DNA of 64,000 bases from Candidatus Andeanibacterium colombiense (GTDB taxonomy: Bacteria; Pseudomonadota; Alphaproteobacteria; Sphingomonadales; Sphingomonadaceae): positions 2,418,001 through 2,482,000 of the forward strand of contig CP119316.1 in NCBI GenBank assembly GCA_029202985.1. The letters run 5' to 3'. The notes under the pieces were generated by a model. It saw only the letters and a program-made list of their open reading frames with translations, had not been told where the DNA came from and made no database searches. The position numbers were made by a program, and so were the translations under genes. Below are positions 42,215-50,704 of this stretch, in pieces (the first letter of the stretch is position 1; each line of letters begins with the position of its first letter).

Positions 42215-42889
42215 ATGAGCGGAGTCGTCGTCCAGAATATCCAGCGCGCGCCGCGCGAGGTGGTCGAGGCACTCGGCGCCTGCGGCGTTGCGACCGTGCA
42301 CGAATCGCAGGGCCGCACCGGCCTGCTCGCGAGCTACATGCGCCCGATCTATTCGGGCATGCGCGTCGGCGCGAGCGCGGTGACGATCAGCGTGCCCCCG
42401 GGCGACAATTACATGGTCCATGCCGCGATCGAACAGTGCCAGGATGGCGACATCCTGGTGATCGCGCCGACTTCCCCCTGTGAAGACGGCTATTTCGGCG
42501 ATCTCCTCGCAACCTCGGCGCAGTCGCGCGGGGTGAAGGGCCTGATCATCGACGCCGGTATCCGCGATGTTCGCGACCTGACCGAGATGAAGTTCCCCGT
42601 CTGGTCGAAGCGGGTGTTCGCGCAGGGCACGATCAAGGCCTCGCTCGGCAGCGTCAACGTGCCGGTGGTCTGCGCCAGCGCCTATATCGAGCCGGGCGAC
42701 GTGATCGTCGCCGATGACGACGGCGTCTGCGTGGTCCGCCGCGCCGATGCCGAGGAAGTGCTCAAGAAGGCCCAGGCGCGCGAAGCCAATGAGGAAGACA
42801 AGCGCAAGCGCCTCGCCTCGGGCGAATTGGGCCTCGATATGTACGGCTTCCGCCAGAAGCTTACCGACATGGGCCTGAAGTGGATCTGA
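42215..42889 (+). CDS. ligK: 4-carboxy-4-hydroxy-2-oxoadipate / 4-hydroxy-4-methyl-2-oxoglutarate aldolase
   Basis: The protein has 224 residues from the ATG at 42215, which follows GGAGAGC; a longer frame upstream lacks homology. It cleaves 4-carboxy-4-hydroxy-2-oxoadipate into pyruvate and oxaloacetate, the last step of the pathway. The class II aldolase segment IIDAGIRDVRDL contains R117-D118, the metal/substrate pair of the RraA-like fold. GDNYMVHAAIEQ and VVADDDGVCVV match the remembered SYK-6 LigK. Confidence 0.95.
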   Translation: MSGVVVQNIQRAPREVVEALGACGVATVHESQGRTGLLASYMRPIYSGMRVGASAVTISVPPGDNYMVHAAIEQCQDGDILVIAPTSPCEDGYFGDLLATSAQSRGVKGLIIDAGIRDVRDLTEMKFPVWSKRVFAQGTIKASLGSVNVPVVCASAYIEPGDVIVADDDGVCVVRRADAEEVLKKAQAREANEEDKRKRLASGELGLDMYGFRQKLTDMGLKWI

Positions 42890-42893
42890 TCTG

Positions 42894-43952
42894 ATGAACC
42901 AGGCCCCAGTCATGTGGATGCGCGGGGGGACGTCGAAAGGCGGCTATTTCCTCGCGTCCGACCTGCCCGCCGACATCGCCGAGCGCGACGCATTCCTGCT
43001 CGGCGTGATGGGTTCGCCCGATCCGCGCCAGATCGACGGGATGGGCGGGGCGGATCCGCTGACCAGCAAGGTCGCGGTGGTGAAGAAGTCCGAGCGTGAC
43101 GGGATCGACGTCGATTATCTGTTCCTGCAGGTGTTCGTCGATCAGGCGATCGTCACCGACCAGCAGAACTGCGGCAATATCCTCGCCGGGATCGGGCCCT
43201 TCGCGATCGAGCGCGGGCTGGTGAGCGCGACCGGCGACGAGACCAGCGTCAGCATCTTCATGGAGAACACCGGGCAGGTCGCGGTCGCGACGATCCAGAC
43301 GCCGGGCGGGGTGCCGACCTACCAGGGCGATGCGAAGATCGACGGCGTTCCGGGCAGCCATGCGCCGGTGCCGCTCGAATTCCGCGACACCGCCGGATCG
43401 AGCTGCGGCGCATTGCTCCCGACCGGCAATGTCGTGGATACAATCGAAGGCGTGCGCTGCACATTGATCGACAACGGCATGCCCTGCATCGTGTTCAAGG
43501 CCGAGGATGTCGGCGCAACCGGCTACGAAACCCGCGACGAGCTGGAGAGCGATGCCTTCGCCACCCTGCGCGAAAAGATCGAAACGATCCGCCTCGCCGC
43601 AGGCCCGCTGATGAATCTCGGCGACGTGAAGGACAAGTCGGTCCCCAAGATGATGCTGGTCGCCCCGCCCAAGGACGGCGGCGCGGTCTGCGTGCGCAGC
43701 TTCATCCCGCACCGCGCCCATGCGACGATCGGCGTGCTCGGCGCGGTCAGCGTCGCGACCGCCTGCCTGATCCACGGCTCGCCCGCGGCGGAAGTCGCGG
43801 CGATCCCGGAAGGCAGCCGCAAGGTGCTCAGCGTGGAACACCCGACCGGCGAGATGAGTTGTGTGCTTGAAGTGAACGATGCGGGGGAAGTGGTGAGCGC
43901 GGCGCTGCTGCGGACCGCCCGCAAGCTGATGGATGGAGTAGTGTTCGCGTGA
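42894..43952 (+). CDS. ligU: 4-oxalomesaconate tautomerase
   Basis: The protein has 352 residues of the PrpF/diaminopimelate-epimerase-like fold. The opening WMRGGTSKGGYFLASDLP is the family signature, and QQNCGNILAGIGPFAIE and EHPTGEMSCVLEV are typical. It moves the double bond of 4-oxalomesaconate so that LigJ can hydrate it. It starts 4 bases after ligK, and its stop overlaps the GTG of ligI. Confidence 0.95.
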   Translation: MNQAPVMWMRGGTSKGGYFLASDLPADIAERDAFLLGVMGSPDPRQIDGMGGADPLTSKVAVVKKSERDGIDVDYLFLQVFVDQAIVTDQQNCGNILAGIGPFAIERGLVSATGDETSVSIFMENTGQVAVATIQTPGGVPTYQGDAKIDGVPGSHAPVPLEFRDTAGSSCGALLPTGNVVDTIEGVRCTLIDNGMPCIVFKAEDVGATGYETRDELESDAFATLREKIETIRLAAGPLMNLGDVKDKSVPKMMLVAPPKDGGAVCVRSFIPHRAHATIGVLGAVSVATACLIHGSPAAEVAAIPEGSRKVLSVEHPTGEMSCVLEVNDAGEVVSAALLRTARKLMDGVVFA

Positions 43953-44863
43953 CCGCCGAAACCGACAAGCGTATCGTTTCCTGGCACTCGAACCCGTCGA
44001 AGCCGCGCTTCGTCCCGCCTGAAGGCGCGGTCGATGCGCATTGCCACGTGTTCGGCCCGATGGCCGAATTCCCGTTCAGCGCGAAGGCCAAGTATCTCCC
44101 GGAAGACGCCGGCCCGGAAAAGCTGTTCGCGTTGCGCGACCGGCTCGGCTTCGCGAAGAACGTGATCGTCCAGGCGAGCTGCCACGGGACCGACAATGCC
44201 GCGACGCTCCACGCGATCGCCGCTTCGGAAGGCAAGGCGCGCGGCGTGGCGGTGGTCGATCCGGCCATTCCCGAGGAAGATTTGCTGATGCTCCACGACG
44301 GCGGCATGCGCGGGATCCGCTTCAACTTCCTCAAGCGGCTGGTCGATGATGCGCCGAAGGACAAGTTCCTCGAAGTCGCGCGGCGCCTGCCCGCCGGCTG
44401 GCATGTGGTGATCTATTTCGAAGCCGACATCCTTGAGGAATTGCGCGGCTTCATGGATGCGATCCCGGTGCCGCTGGTGATCGACCACATGGGCCGCCCG
44501 GACGTGACCCAGGGGCCCGACGGCGCCGACATGAAGGCCTTCCGCCGCCTGCTCGATTCGCGCCCGGACATCCACTTCAAGCCGACCTGCCCCGACCGGC
44601 TCGATCCGTCGGGCGATCCGTGGGACGCATTCGCGAGCGCGGTCGCGCCGCTGGTCGCCGACTATCCGGATCGCTGCATCTGGGGCACCGACTGGCCGCA
44701 CCCGAACATGCAGGACAAGATCCCGGACGACGGGCACATCGTCGACATGATCCCCCGCATCGCGCCGACGCTGGAACTGCAGACCAAGCTTCTGGTCGAC
44801 AATCCGAACCGGCTTTACTGGGCCGATCTGGTTGGGGATGCGGTGCCGGCGGCGGCTTCTTAG
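43949..44863 (+). CDS. ligI: 2-pyrone-4,6-dicarboxylate hydrolase
   Basis: The protein has 304 residues with a GTG start overlapping the ligU stop (GTGA). It opens the pyrone ring to 4-oxalomesaconate. The amidohydrolase active-site residues H31, H33 (VDAHCHVFGP), H180 (VIDHMGRP) and D248 (WGTDWPHPN) sit at the numbers known for the characterised LigI. It is the last gene of the plus-strand operon; a REP-like palindrome follows. Confidence 0.97.
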   Translation: MTAETDKRIVSWHSNPSKPRFVPPEGAVDAHCHVFGPMAEFPFSAKAKYLPEDAGPEKLFALRDRLGFAKNVIVQASCHGTDNAATLHAIAASEGKARGVAVVDPAIPEEDLLMLHDGGMRGIRFNFLKRLVDDAPKDKFLEVARRLPAGWHVVIYFEADILEELRGFMDAIPVPLVIDHMGRPDVTQGPDGADMKAFRRLLDSRPDIHFKPTCPDRLDPSGDPWDAFASAVAPLVADYPDRCIWGTDWPHPNMQDKIPDDGHIVDMIPRIAPTLELQTKLLVDNPNRLYWADLVGDAVPAAAS

Positions 44864-44877
44864 CTGCGTGAAACATG

Positions 44878-44952
44878 ATCCCCCGCGCAGGCGGGGGTCT
44901 CAGGCCCTCACGCGCTGATAACTGCCTGAGGTCCCCGCCTGCGGGGGGACTC
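44878..44952. repeat. REP-like intergenic palindrome, type A, copy 3
   Basis: The half-units are CCCCCGCGCAGGCGGGGG and GTCCCCGCCTGCGGGGGGAC, with CTCAGG and CCTGAG inner edges. It lies between the convergent ligI and Rieske genes and probably doubles as a terminator. Confidence 0.8.
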
Positions 44953-44965
44953 GGGGGAGGGGGCG

Positions 44966-46237
44966 CTACTCCGCCGCCACCGCCGCCAGTTCATGCGCGT
45001 CGAAGTCGCGCCAGTCCTCGTCCTTGCCGAACGCGAAACTCACCGCGCGGATCGCCGCGAAGTCGATCCCGTCGTCGGCGAAGGACAGCTCGCCGCTGTC
45101 GCGGAAGCGCTTCACCGCCTCGAGCAGCAGCATCCGCGCGCGGTAGATCACCCGGTCGCAAGTGCCGAGATATTCCTGCGTGCGGTCCACGATCGGCCCC
45201 ATGCTCTCCTGCACCGCGAAATCCTCATAGGCGTTGCCGCGGCCGGTGATCCCGCTCCAGTGCCCGGCCTTCATCGCCGCGCGGTCCTGGTGCCAGAGGT
45301 TCTCGGGCCCGCCCATATCGGCGTTGAAATGGTCGGGATCGCCCGAGGTCGCGCCGAAATCGGTGAGGATGTCGTAGGCGAGCGGCGCCCCGGGATCGTA
45401 GCCGATATACCACTGCGCGGTGGTCACATCGTCGATCGGGATCGAGCAGCATACGACCCGCGCGCCGGTCGGGGCCGACGGGATGAAGCTGAAGAACGGC
45501 AGCGCGACCTCGCGCACCCTCGCATAGCTGCGATCCGGCCCCTCCTCCCGGATCGCGCCTTCGCGGAAGCCATAGGGCTGCTCGACGAATTCGAACACCG
45601 GCGCCCCGTCGTTGACCATGAAGGCGGCCTCGTCCTTGAAGATCGCCTTGCCGCTGTCGCTCAGCAGATTGGCCGAATGGAGGAAGCCGACATGGGCGGA
45701 ATCGAGCAGCGCCTCGAGCCCCTGGAGCCAGTTGGTGCGGATGATCCCGCGGATCGGCTGGATATGATCCGCCGGCAGATGGGTGAATTCATAGTCGGGG
45801 AAGCGCGGCGGAGTGGCCCGCTCGCCCATATAGACCCAGACGATCCCGCCGGCCTCATGCGTCGGGTGGCTGCGCACCGGCACGCTCTCGGCGAATTTCG
45901 CGCGCTGGCCGGCCGGTTCGGTCGGCGCGTCGACGCATGTGCCTTCGACGCTGAACTTCCAGCCGTGGAAGATGCAGCGCAGGCCCCCCTCCTCGTTGCG
46001 CGCGAGCGCAAGGCTGGCACAGCGGTGCGGGCAGCCTTCCTGCATGAACCCGACCCGCCCGTCGGTGACGCGGAAGGCGACGAAGTTCTCGCCGAACAGG
46101 CGGATCCGCTCGGGCGCGCCATCGGCCTCGAGCGTGGCCGAGCGGCAGGCCGGCACCCAGTATTCGCGCAGCATGCCGCCCATCGGCGTGCCCGGGCCGA
46201 CCCGGGTGAGCAGCTCGTTATCCGCCTGGTTGAGCAT
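44966..46237 (-). CDS. Rieske aromatic-ring/O-demethylating oxygenase, LigXa-like
   Basis: The protein has 423 residues. The [2Fe-2S] Rieske ligands are C69-x-H71 (CPHRC) and C88-x2-H91 (CIFHGWKF). The mononuclear iron site is D179/H182/H187 (LLDSAHVGFLH), with E175 nearby. The N-terminus ELLTRVGPGTPMGGMLREYW is that of the phenoxybenzoate-dioxygenase/LigXa branch, whose members demethylate or hydroxylate methoxy-aromatic acids. No ferredoxin or reductase gene is adjacent, so electrons must come from elsewhere. It is flanked by REP-like palindromes on both sides. Confidence 0.87.
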   Translation of the reverse strand: MLNQADNELLTRVGPGTPMGGMLREYWVPACRSATLEADGAPERIRLFGENFVAFRVTDGRVGFMQEGCPHRCASLALARNEEGGLRCIFHGWKFSVEGTCVDAPTEPAGQRAKFAESVPVRSHPTHEAGGIVWVYMGERATPPRFPDYEFTHLPADHIQPIRGIIRTNWLQGLEALLDSAHVGFLHSANLLSDSGKAIFKDEAAFMVNDGAPVFEFVEQPYGFREGAIREEGPDRSYARVREVALPFFSFIPSAPTGARVVCCSIPIDDVTTAQWYIGYDPGAPLAYDILTDFGATSGDPDHFNADMGGPENLWHQDRAAMKAGHWSGITGRGNAYEDFAVQESMGPIVDRTQEYLGTCDRVIYRARMLLLEAVKRFRDSGELSFADDGIDFAAIRAVSFAFGKDEDWRDFDAHELAAVAAE

Positions 46238-46260
46238 CGCGCATTCTCCCGCGCCTTCCG

Positions 46261-46332
46261 ATCCCCCGCGCAGGCGGGGGTCTCAGGCAGACCGGCGCCA
46301 CATCTGCCCGAGGTCCCCGCCCGGGCGGGGAC
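46261..46332. repeat. REP-like intergenic palindrome, type A, copy 4
   Basis: The half-units CCCCCGCGCAGGCGGGGG and GTCCCCGCCCGGGCGGGGAC face each other around a CTCAGGC/GCCCGAGG pair. It lies between codirectional genes. Confidence 0.8.
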
Positions 46333-46341
46333 GCTCTTCCG

Positions 46342-47631
46342 CTATTTGCCCGGCGCAATCCTCAGCAGCGCGCCGTCCTTCTCGTCGGTCAGCACGTAGA
46401 GGTTGCCGTCGGGCCCCTGGCGCACGTCGCGCAGGCGCTGCTTGAGGTCCTCCAGCAGCTTCTCCTGCTTGCCGCTCGGATCGCCGTTGGCGCCGATCTC
46501 GGCCCGGATCAGCGATTTCGACATCATCGCGATGAACAGGCTGCCGTCCCAGCCGGGCAGGCGCTTGCCGTGGTAGAAGGTCAGATTGCCCGGATTGGCC
46601 GATTCCGGCAGCCACACGATCAGCGGATCGGTCATCCCGCTCACGCCCTTGACCCCCTTGGCCGGCGTCTTGTCGTAATGTTGGCCTTGGGTCACGTCGA
46701 TCCAGCCGTAGTTGGCCCCGCGCTGGATGCGGTTGACCTCGTCGCCGCCATGCGGGCCGAACTCGGTTTCCCACATCTCGCCGAATTCGGGATCGATCGT
46801 CAGCCCGGTCGGGTTGCGGTGGCCGATGGTCCAGATCTCGGGCTTGTAGTCCTTGTCGCCGACATAGGGATTGTCCTTCGGGATGCTCCCATCGTCGTTC
46901 AGGCGCAGGATCTTGCCGAAATCATTGTCGGTCTTCTGCACCATCTCGCCGTAATTGCGGTCGCCGCTGGTGACGAACAGGAAGCCGTCACCGTCGAAGG
47001 CCATGCGCCCGCCATAGGATCCGGTCGGCGGGCCCTGGCCGCAGCAGCGCTGCGGTAGCGGATCCTGACCGTACCAGGTATCGGCGACGAAGATGTCCTT
47101 CACATCGGTCAGCTGGTGGCTGCCGTCCCACTTCGCCCGCATCACCGCCAGAGTGGTGCTCTTCGGGTCGGTCGGGCTCGGCTTGGTGTAGGTCACGTAG
47201 ATCAGGCGGTTCTTAGCGAATTGGGGGTGCAGCGCGACATCCATCAGCCCCGCGATCCCCTGCGCGAAGATCGCCGGCAGTCCGGCGATCGGGGTCGGGT
47301 CGAGCACGCCGGCCTTGCTGACGATCCGCAGTCGGCCGGGCCGCTCGGTCACCAGCATGTCGCCATTCGGCAGGAACGCCATGCCCCACGGATGGTCGAG
47401 CCCCTTGGTTACCACCTCGACGTGGATCTTGTTCTTCTCGGTCTGATAGTCCCACGGCCCGGCGCCCAGCGGCGTCGCGAGGAACGGGCTCGGCGCGGGG
47501 GCCGCGGCCGGGGCTGCGGCCGGGACTGCGGGGGGAGCGGCGGCGGGCGCCGCACCGCCATCTTGCGCCAACGCGGCGCTTCCGCCAATCGCAAGCGCGG
47601 TTCCCAATGCCAGAGCGATCACCCGTCTCAT
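46342..47631 (-). CDS. PQQ-dependent soluble aldose sugar dehydrogenase-like protein
   Basis: The protein has 429 residues from the ATG at 47631 (GGGAGAG upstream). The signal peptide ends at SAALAQ, followed by an Ala/Pro-rich linker of ~30 residues. The propeller has the family blocks HPWGMAFLPNGDMLVTERPG, YGGRMAFDGDGFLFVTSGDR, GHRNPTGLTIDP and EFGPHGGDEVN, which contribute PQQ and catalytic His contacts. It is periplasmic and oxidises aldose sugars or related alcohols. A CC pair (QRCCGQG) is of interest. It is separated from the catabolic genes by a REP-like element. Confidence 0.88.
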   Translation of the reverse strand: MRRVIALALGTALAIGGSAALAQDGGAAPAAAPPAVPAAAPAAAPAPSPFLATPLGAGPWDYQTEKNKIHVEVVTKGLDHPWGMAFLPNGDMLVTERPGRLRIVSKAGVLDPTPIAGLPAIFAQGIAGLMDVALHPQFAKNRLIYVTYTKPSPTDPKSTTLAVMRAKWDGSHQLTDVKDIFVADTWYGQDPLPQRCCGQGPPTGSYGGRMAFDGDGFLFVTSGDRNYGEMVQKTDNDFGKILRLNDDGSIPKDNPYVGDKDYKPEIWTIGHRNPTGLTIDPEFGEMWETEFGPHGGDEVNRIQRGANYGWIDVTQGQHYDKTPAKGVKGVSGMTDPLIVWLPESANPGNLTFYHGKRLPGWDGSLFIAMMSKSLIRAEIGANGDPSGKQEKLLEDLKQRLRDVRQGPDGNLYVLTDEKDGALLRIAPGK

Positions 47632-48059
47632 GCAAAACTCTCCCGTTTCGATCCGGCCCACGGTTTCGCGGCGCCGTTTGATGCGCACACTAAGCACTTT
47701 GGCCGCCTTCGGGCAATCGCCGGTTTCGGGCGATGCTGGCCTCATTTTCAATTTTCCTACACCGCGAAAATCTGGTCTATCCTTGCGGATGAACGCGCCC
47801 CTCGCCCCGCCCGCCTCCCGGTTCGCTGGACCTTCGCCGCAGGCGTATCGCGCGGCCATGTTCCGCATGGACGCCATGTGTCACCCTCAGGTGCAAAAGC
47901 CACGAAAATACGCGCTTTTCGGGGCCGGACAGCAAGGCGGACAGAGTGTCACTTGTGTAACCCTGACAGGGCCTGCCGAAGAGCGGAGGACGGGCTCCGG
48001 TTTTGCTTGCCCGACATCCCCCCTCGGGTAACATGCCGGGAGTTGGAGGGAGAGTTTCG
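47632..48059. other. Intergenic region with type D repeat
   Basis: No gene is supported here. It is a divergent region that holds the promoters of the sugar dehydrogenase and SPFH genes, a TTTTCCTACA motif at ~47750 and the second type D repeat. Confidence 0.6.
47878..47965 (+). repeat. Dispersed intergenic repeat, type D, copy 2
   Basis: It begins GTGTCACCCT and ends CACTTGTGTAACCCTG. It is the counterpart, in opposite orientation, of the element at 11480-11573. The interior shares short blocks but has diverged. Confidence 0.6.
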
Positions 48060-49049
48060 ATGGCCGGACTGAGCGGTTTCCTGATTGCGATACTGGTGGT
48101 GGTGTTCGTGTTCCTGATGATGGGGGTGCGCGTCGTCCGCCAGGGCTACGTCTACACCATCGAGCGGCTCGGCAAGTACACGCTCGCGGCCGAACCCGGC
48201 CTGCATCTGATCATCCCCTTCGTCGACCGGGTCGGCCAGAAGGTCAACATGATGGAGCAGGTGCTCGACGTTCCGGGGCAGGAGATCATCACCCGCGACA
48301 ATGCGATGGTCGGGGTCGATGCGGTGGTGTTCTTCCAGGTGCTGGACGCGGGCAAGGCGGCCTATGAGGTCCACAATCTCTACCTCGCGATCATGCAGCT
48401 CACCACCACCAACCTGCGCACGGTGATGGGCTCGATGGACCTCGACGAAACCCTTTCCAAGCGCGACGAGATCAACGCCAAGCTGCTGGTGGTGGTCGAC
48501 CATGCGACCGCGCCCTGGGGCGTGAAGATCACCCGCGTCGAGATCAAGGACATCCGCCCGCCGGTCGACATCAGCGAAGCGATGGCCCGGCAGATGAAGG
48601 CCGAACGGCTCAAGCGCGCCGAGATCCTCGAGGCCGAAGGCACCCGTGCGTCGGACATCCTGCGCGCCGAGGGCCTTAAGCAGTCGCAGATCCTCGCCGC
48701 CGAGGGGCGCCGCGAATCGGCCTTCCGCGACGCCGAGGCACGCGAGCGCGCGGCCGAGGCCGAGGCCCGCGCGACCCAGGTCGTATCCGAAGCGATCGCG
48801 ACCTCGGGCACCCAGGCGCTCAACTACTTCGTCGCGCAGAAATACACCGAGGCGGTCGCGGCTTTCGCGACTTCGCCCAATGCCAAGACGATCCTGTTCC
48901 CGGTCGAGGCGACCCAGCTGATCGGCACGCTCGGCGGGATCGGCGAACTGGTCAAGGATGCGGTCGGCAATCCGCCGCCTACCGCGCCGAAAACTCCGCC
49001 TCAGCCGCCGCGCGGCCGCGGCGTTCCGCCGGCGGGGGGTGGCCAGTGA
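48060..49049 (+). CDS. SPFH/Band 7 (stomatin-like, QmcA type) membrane protein
   Basis: The protein has 329 residues; the ATG at 48060 follows GGAGGGAGAG. One N-terminal membrane helix (residues ~5-22) is followed by the SPFH domain (QGYVYTIERLGKYTLAAEPG, PGQEIITRDN) and a long charged helix (residues ~190-255, repeated EAEG/AEARE units). Such proteins form large ring complexes on the inner membrane that affect proteolysis by FtsH. It is coupled by overlap to the NfeD gene, the usual partner. Confidence 0.92.
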   Translation: MAGLSGFLIAILVVVFVFLMMGVRVVRQGYVYTIERLGKYTLAAEPGLHLIIPFVDRVGQKVNMMEQVLDVPGQEIITRDNAMVGVDAVVFFQVLDAGKAAYEVHNLYLAIMQLTTTNLRTVMGSMDLDETLSKRDEINAKLLVVVDHATAPWGVKITRVEIKDIRPPVDISEAMARQMKAERLKRAEILEAEGTRASDILRAEGLKQSQILAAEGRRESAFRDAEARERAAEAEARATQVVSEAIATSGTQALNYFVAQKYTEAVAAFATSPNAKTILFPVEATQLIGTLGGIGELVKDAVGNPPPTAPKTPPQPPRGRGVPPAGGGQ

Positions 49050-49498
49050 CGGGCTGGCTCAACGATGTCGAGCCGCACTGGGCCTGGCTCGCGATCGGCC
49101 TGTTTCTCGCCGCCGCCGAAATGGCGATCCCGGGCGTGTTCCTGATCTGGCTGGCCGGGGCGGCGATCGTCACCGGGCTCACCGCGATGATCCTGCCGAT
49201 CGGCCTGCCGGTGCAGATCGTGCTGTTCGCGGCGCTGGCGGTGGTCGCGGTGTTCCTCGGCCGGCGTTATCTGCAGGCCAATCCGATCGAGGAAGCCGAT
49301 CCGAACATGAACCACCGCACCGCGCGCTTGGTGGGCGAAGTGGCGGTGGTCACGCAGGCGATCGGCAACGGCTCGGGCCGGGTCAAATATGGCGACAGCG
49401 AATGGCTCGCCAAGGGCGCGGACGCCGCGCGGGGCGCGCATGTCCGCATCACCGGCAGCGACGGGGCGGTGCTGCTGGTCGAGCCGGTGATTGCCTAG
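49046..49498 (+). CDS. NfeD-family membrane protein
   Basis: The protein has 150 residues with a GTG start overlapping the SPFH gene stop. Three to four membrane helices in residues 1-75 are followed by a small OB-fold-like domain (TARLVGEVAVVTQAIGNGSG... AHVRITGSDGAVLLVEPV). The short NfeD form partners stomatin-like SPFH proteins in membrane quality control. Confidence 0.9.
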   Translation: MTGWLNDVEPHWAWLAIGLFLAAAEMAIPGVFLIWLAGAAIVTGLTAMILPIGLPVQIVLFAALAVVAVFLGRRYLQANPIEEADPNMNHRTARLVGEVAVVTQAIGNGSGRVKYGDSEWLAKGADAARGAHVRITGSDGAVLLVEPVIA

Positions 49499-49501
49499 CT
49501 G

Positions 49502-50452
49502 TCAGCGCGCCGCGCTGATCTTCACGCCGAAGCGCCCATGCTTGCGGAAGCGGACCATCCAGCGGTCGAGGAACAGCTCGACCGGCTTGGGCACGATGCC
49601 GAACGCCTTGAGGCCGGGATACTTGCCCGAAGGGGTGCTGCCGGCCTTGAGCAAATGCCACTGGTCGCGGTTCATCGGGGTCAGCGGCAACGCCGCGAAC
49701 AGCGCGCTGGCGCCATCCGGCAGCTCGATGAACAGCGGGCTGCGCTGCTGGCCGGCCGCGATCATCCGGTTGAGCGCGCCCATCGTGATCGGCTCGGGTC
49801 CGGCGATTTCGTAGGTCTTGCCGCCATGCTGTGCCGGATCGGCCAGCGCGCCCGCGATCGCCTCGGCCGCATCGTCGACCCACAGCGGCTGCAGCTTCGC
49901 CTGCGCCCCGAACACCGGCAGCACCGGCAGCGCGCCGATCAGCCCGGCGAACAGATTGATGAACTTGTCGTCCTCGCCGAACAGCGTCGACGGGCGCAGG
50001 ATCGTCGCGCCCGGGAAGGCGCCGAGCACCTGCCGCTCGCCGTCGGCCTTGCTCCGCGCATAGGAAATGTCGGAATCCGCATCGGCCCCGATCGCCGAGA
50101 CATAGGCAAACGCCTGCGCCCCGGCCGCCGCCGCCGCCTGCGCGGCGATGCCCGCGCCGTCGGCCTGCAACGCCTGCAGATCGCCCTTGAACGCGCCGAC
50201 CAGATAGACCGCGGCATCGGCCCCGGCCATCGCCGCGGCCACGCTCGCCGGCCGGGTCACATCGACCCGCGCGAACTGGATCTGCCCGAGATTGGCGAGC
50301 GGGCGCAGGCGGAACGCGCGCTCCGGATGCCGGCTCGCGACCCGCAGCCGCGCCCCGCGCGCGAGCAGCGCCTGCGCGACATGCGTGCCGAGAAAGCCGC
50401 TCCCGCCGATCAGGACCACCAGTTTGCCGTCGAGCGAAGCCTGGGACGTCAT
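49502..50452 (-). CDS. NDUFA9-like NAD(P)-binding protein (extended SDR)
   Basis: The protein has 316 residues from the ATG at 50452; the longer frame lacks homology. The nucleotide-binding motif GGSGFLGTHVAQAL opens the fold, followed by ADAAVYLVGAF, SYARSKADGE (Tyr-x3-Lys shifted) and LRPSTLFGEDD. It belongs to the NmrA/complex I 39-kDa-subunit-like family found widely in alphaproteobacteria. In bacteria its role in complex I is uncertain. It is convergent with the NfeD gene. Confidence 0.87.
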   Translation of the reverse strand: MTSQASLDGKLVVLIGGSGFLGTHVAQALLARGARLRVASRHPERAFRLRPLANLGQIQFARVDVTRPASVAAAMAGADAAVYLVGAFKGDLQALQADGAGIAAQAAAAAGAQAFAYVSAIGADADSDISYARSKADGERQVLGAFPGATILRPSTLFGEDDKFINLFAGLIGALPVLPVFGAQAKLQPLWVDDAAEAIAGALADPAQHGGKTYEIAGPEPITMGALNRMIAAGQQRSPLFIELPDGASALFAALPLTPMNRDQWHLLKAGSTPSGKYPGLKAFGIVPKPVELFLDRWMVRFRKHGRFGVKISAAR

Positions 50453-50543
50453 GGGTTTCGTAAGCCTTGCGCTGGAATCGAGTACTTCAGCGCCAATGCC
50501 GCAAGAGAAAGCACGCCGCAAGAACGCTTTGGGAGGGAATGCG

Positions 50544-50572
50544 TTGACAGACCGCCCCGCCTCCCGCTAACG
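50544..50572 (+). promoter_or_regulatory. Candidate sigma-70-type promoter of tRNA-Leu
   Basis: TTGACA (50544-50549), a 17-base spacer and CTAACG (50567-50572) lie ~45 bases before the tRNA. The -10 element is a weak match. Confidence 0.5.
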
Positions 50573-50617
50573 GCCCGCTCCTACCCGCCGGGAAGACGCC
50601 TTGTCCGCCCGGCCCGT

Positions 50618-50704
50618 GCCCAGATGGCGGAATTGGTAGACGCACCAGCTTCAGGTGCTGGCGCTCGCAAGGGCGTGGAGGTTCGAGTCCTCTTCTGGGC
50701 ACCA
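50618..50704 (+). tRNA. tRNA-Leu (anticodon CAG)
   Basis: It is 87 bases long including the encoded CCA. The acceptor stem is GCCCAGA/TCTGGGC, the anticodon stem CCAGC/GCTGG with loop TTCAGGT (anticodon CAG at 50652-50654), the long variable arm typical of Leu is present, and the T-loop is GTTCGAGTCC. Its last 17 bases are duplicated at 58892-58908, marking it as the insertion site of an integrative element. The gene remains intact. Confidence 0.97.
50688..50704 (+). repeat. attL, 17-bp direct repeat (left)
   Basis: TCCTCTTCTGGGCACCA is the 3' end of tRNA-Leu and is identical to 58892-58908. Confidence 0.85.
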
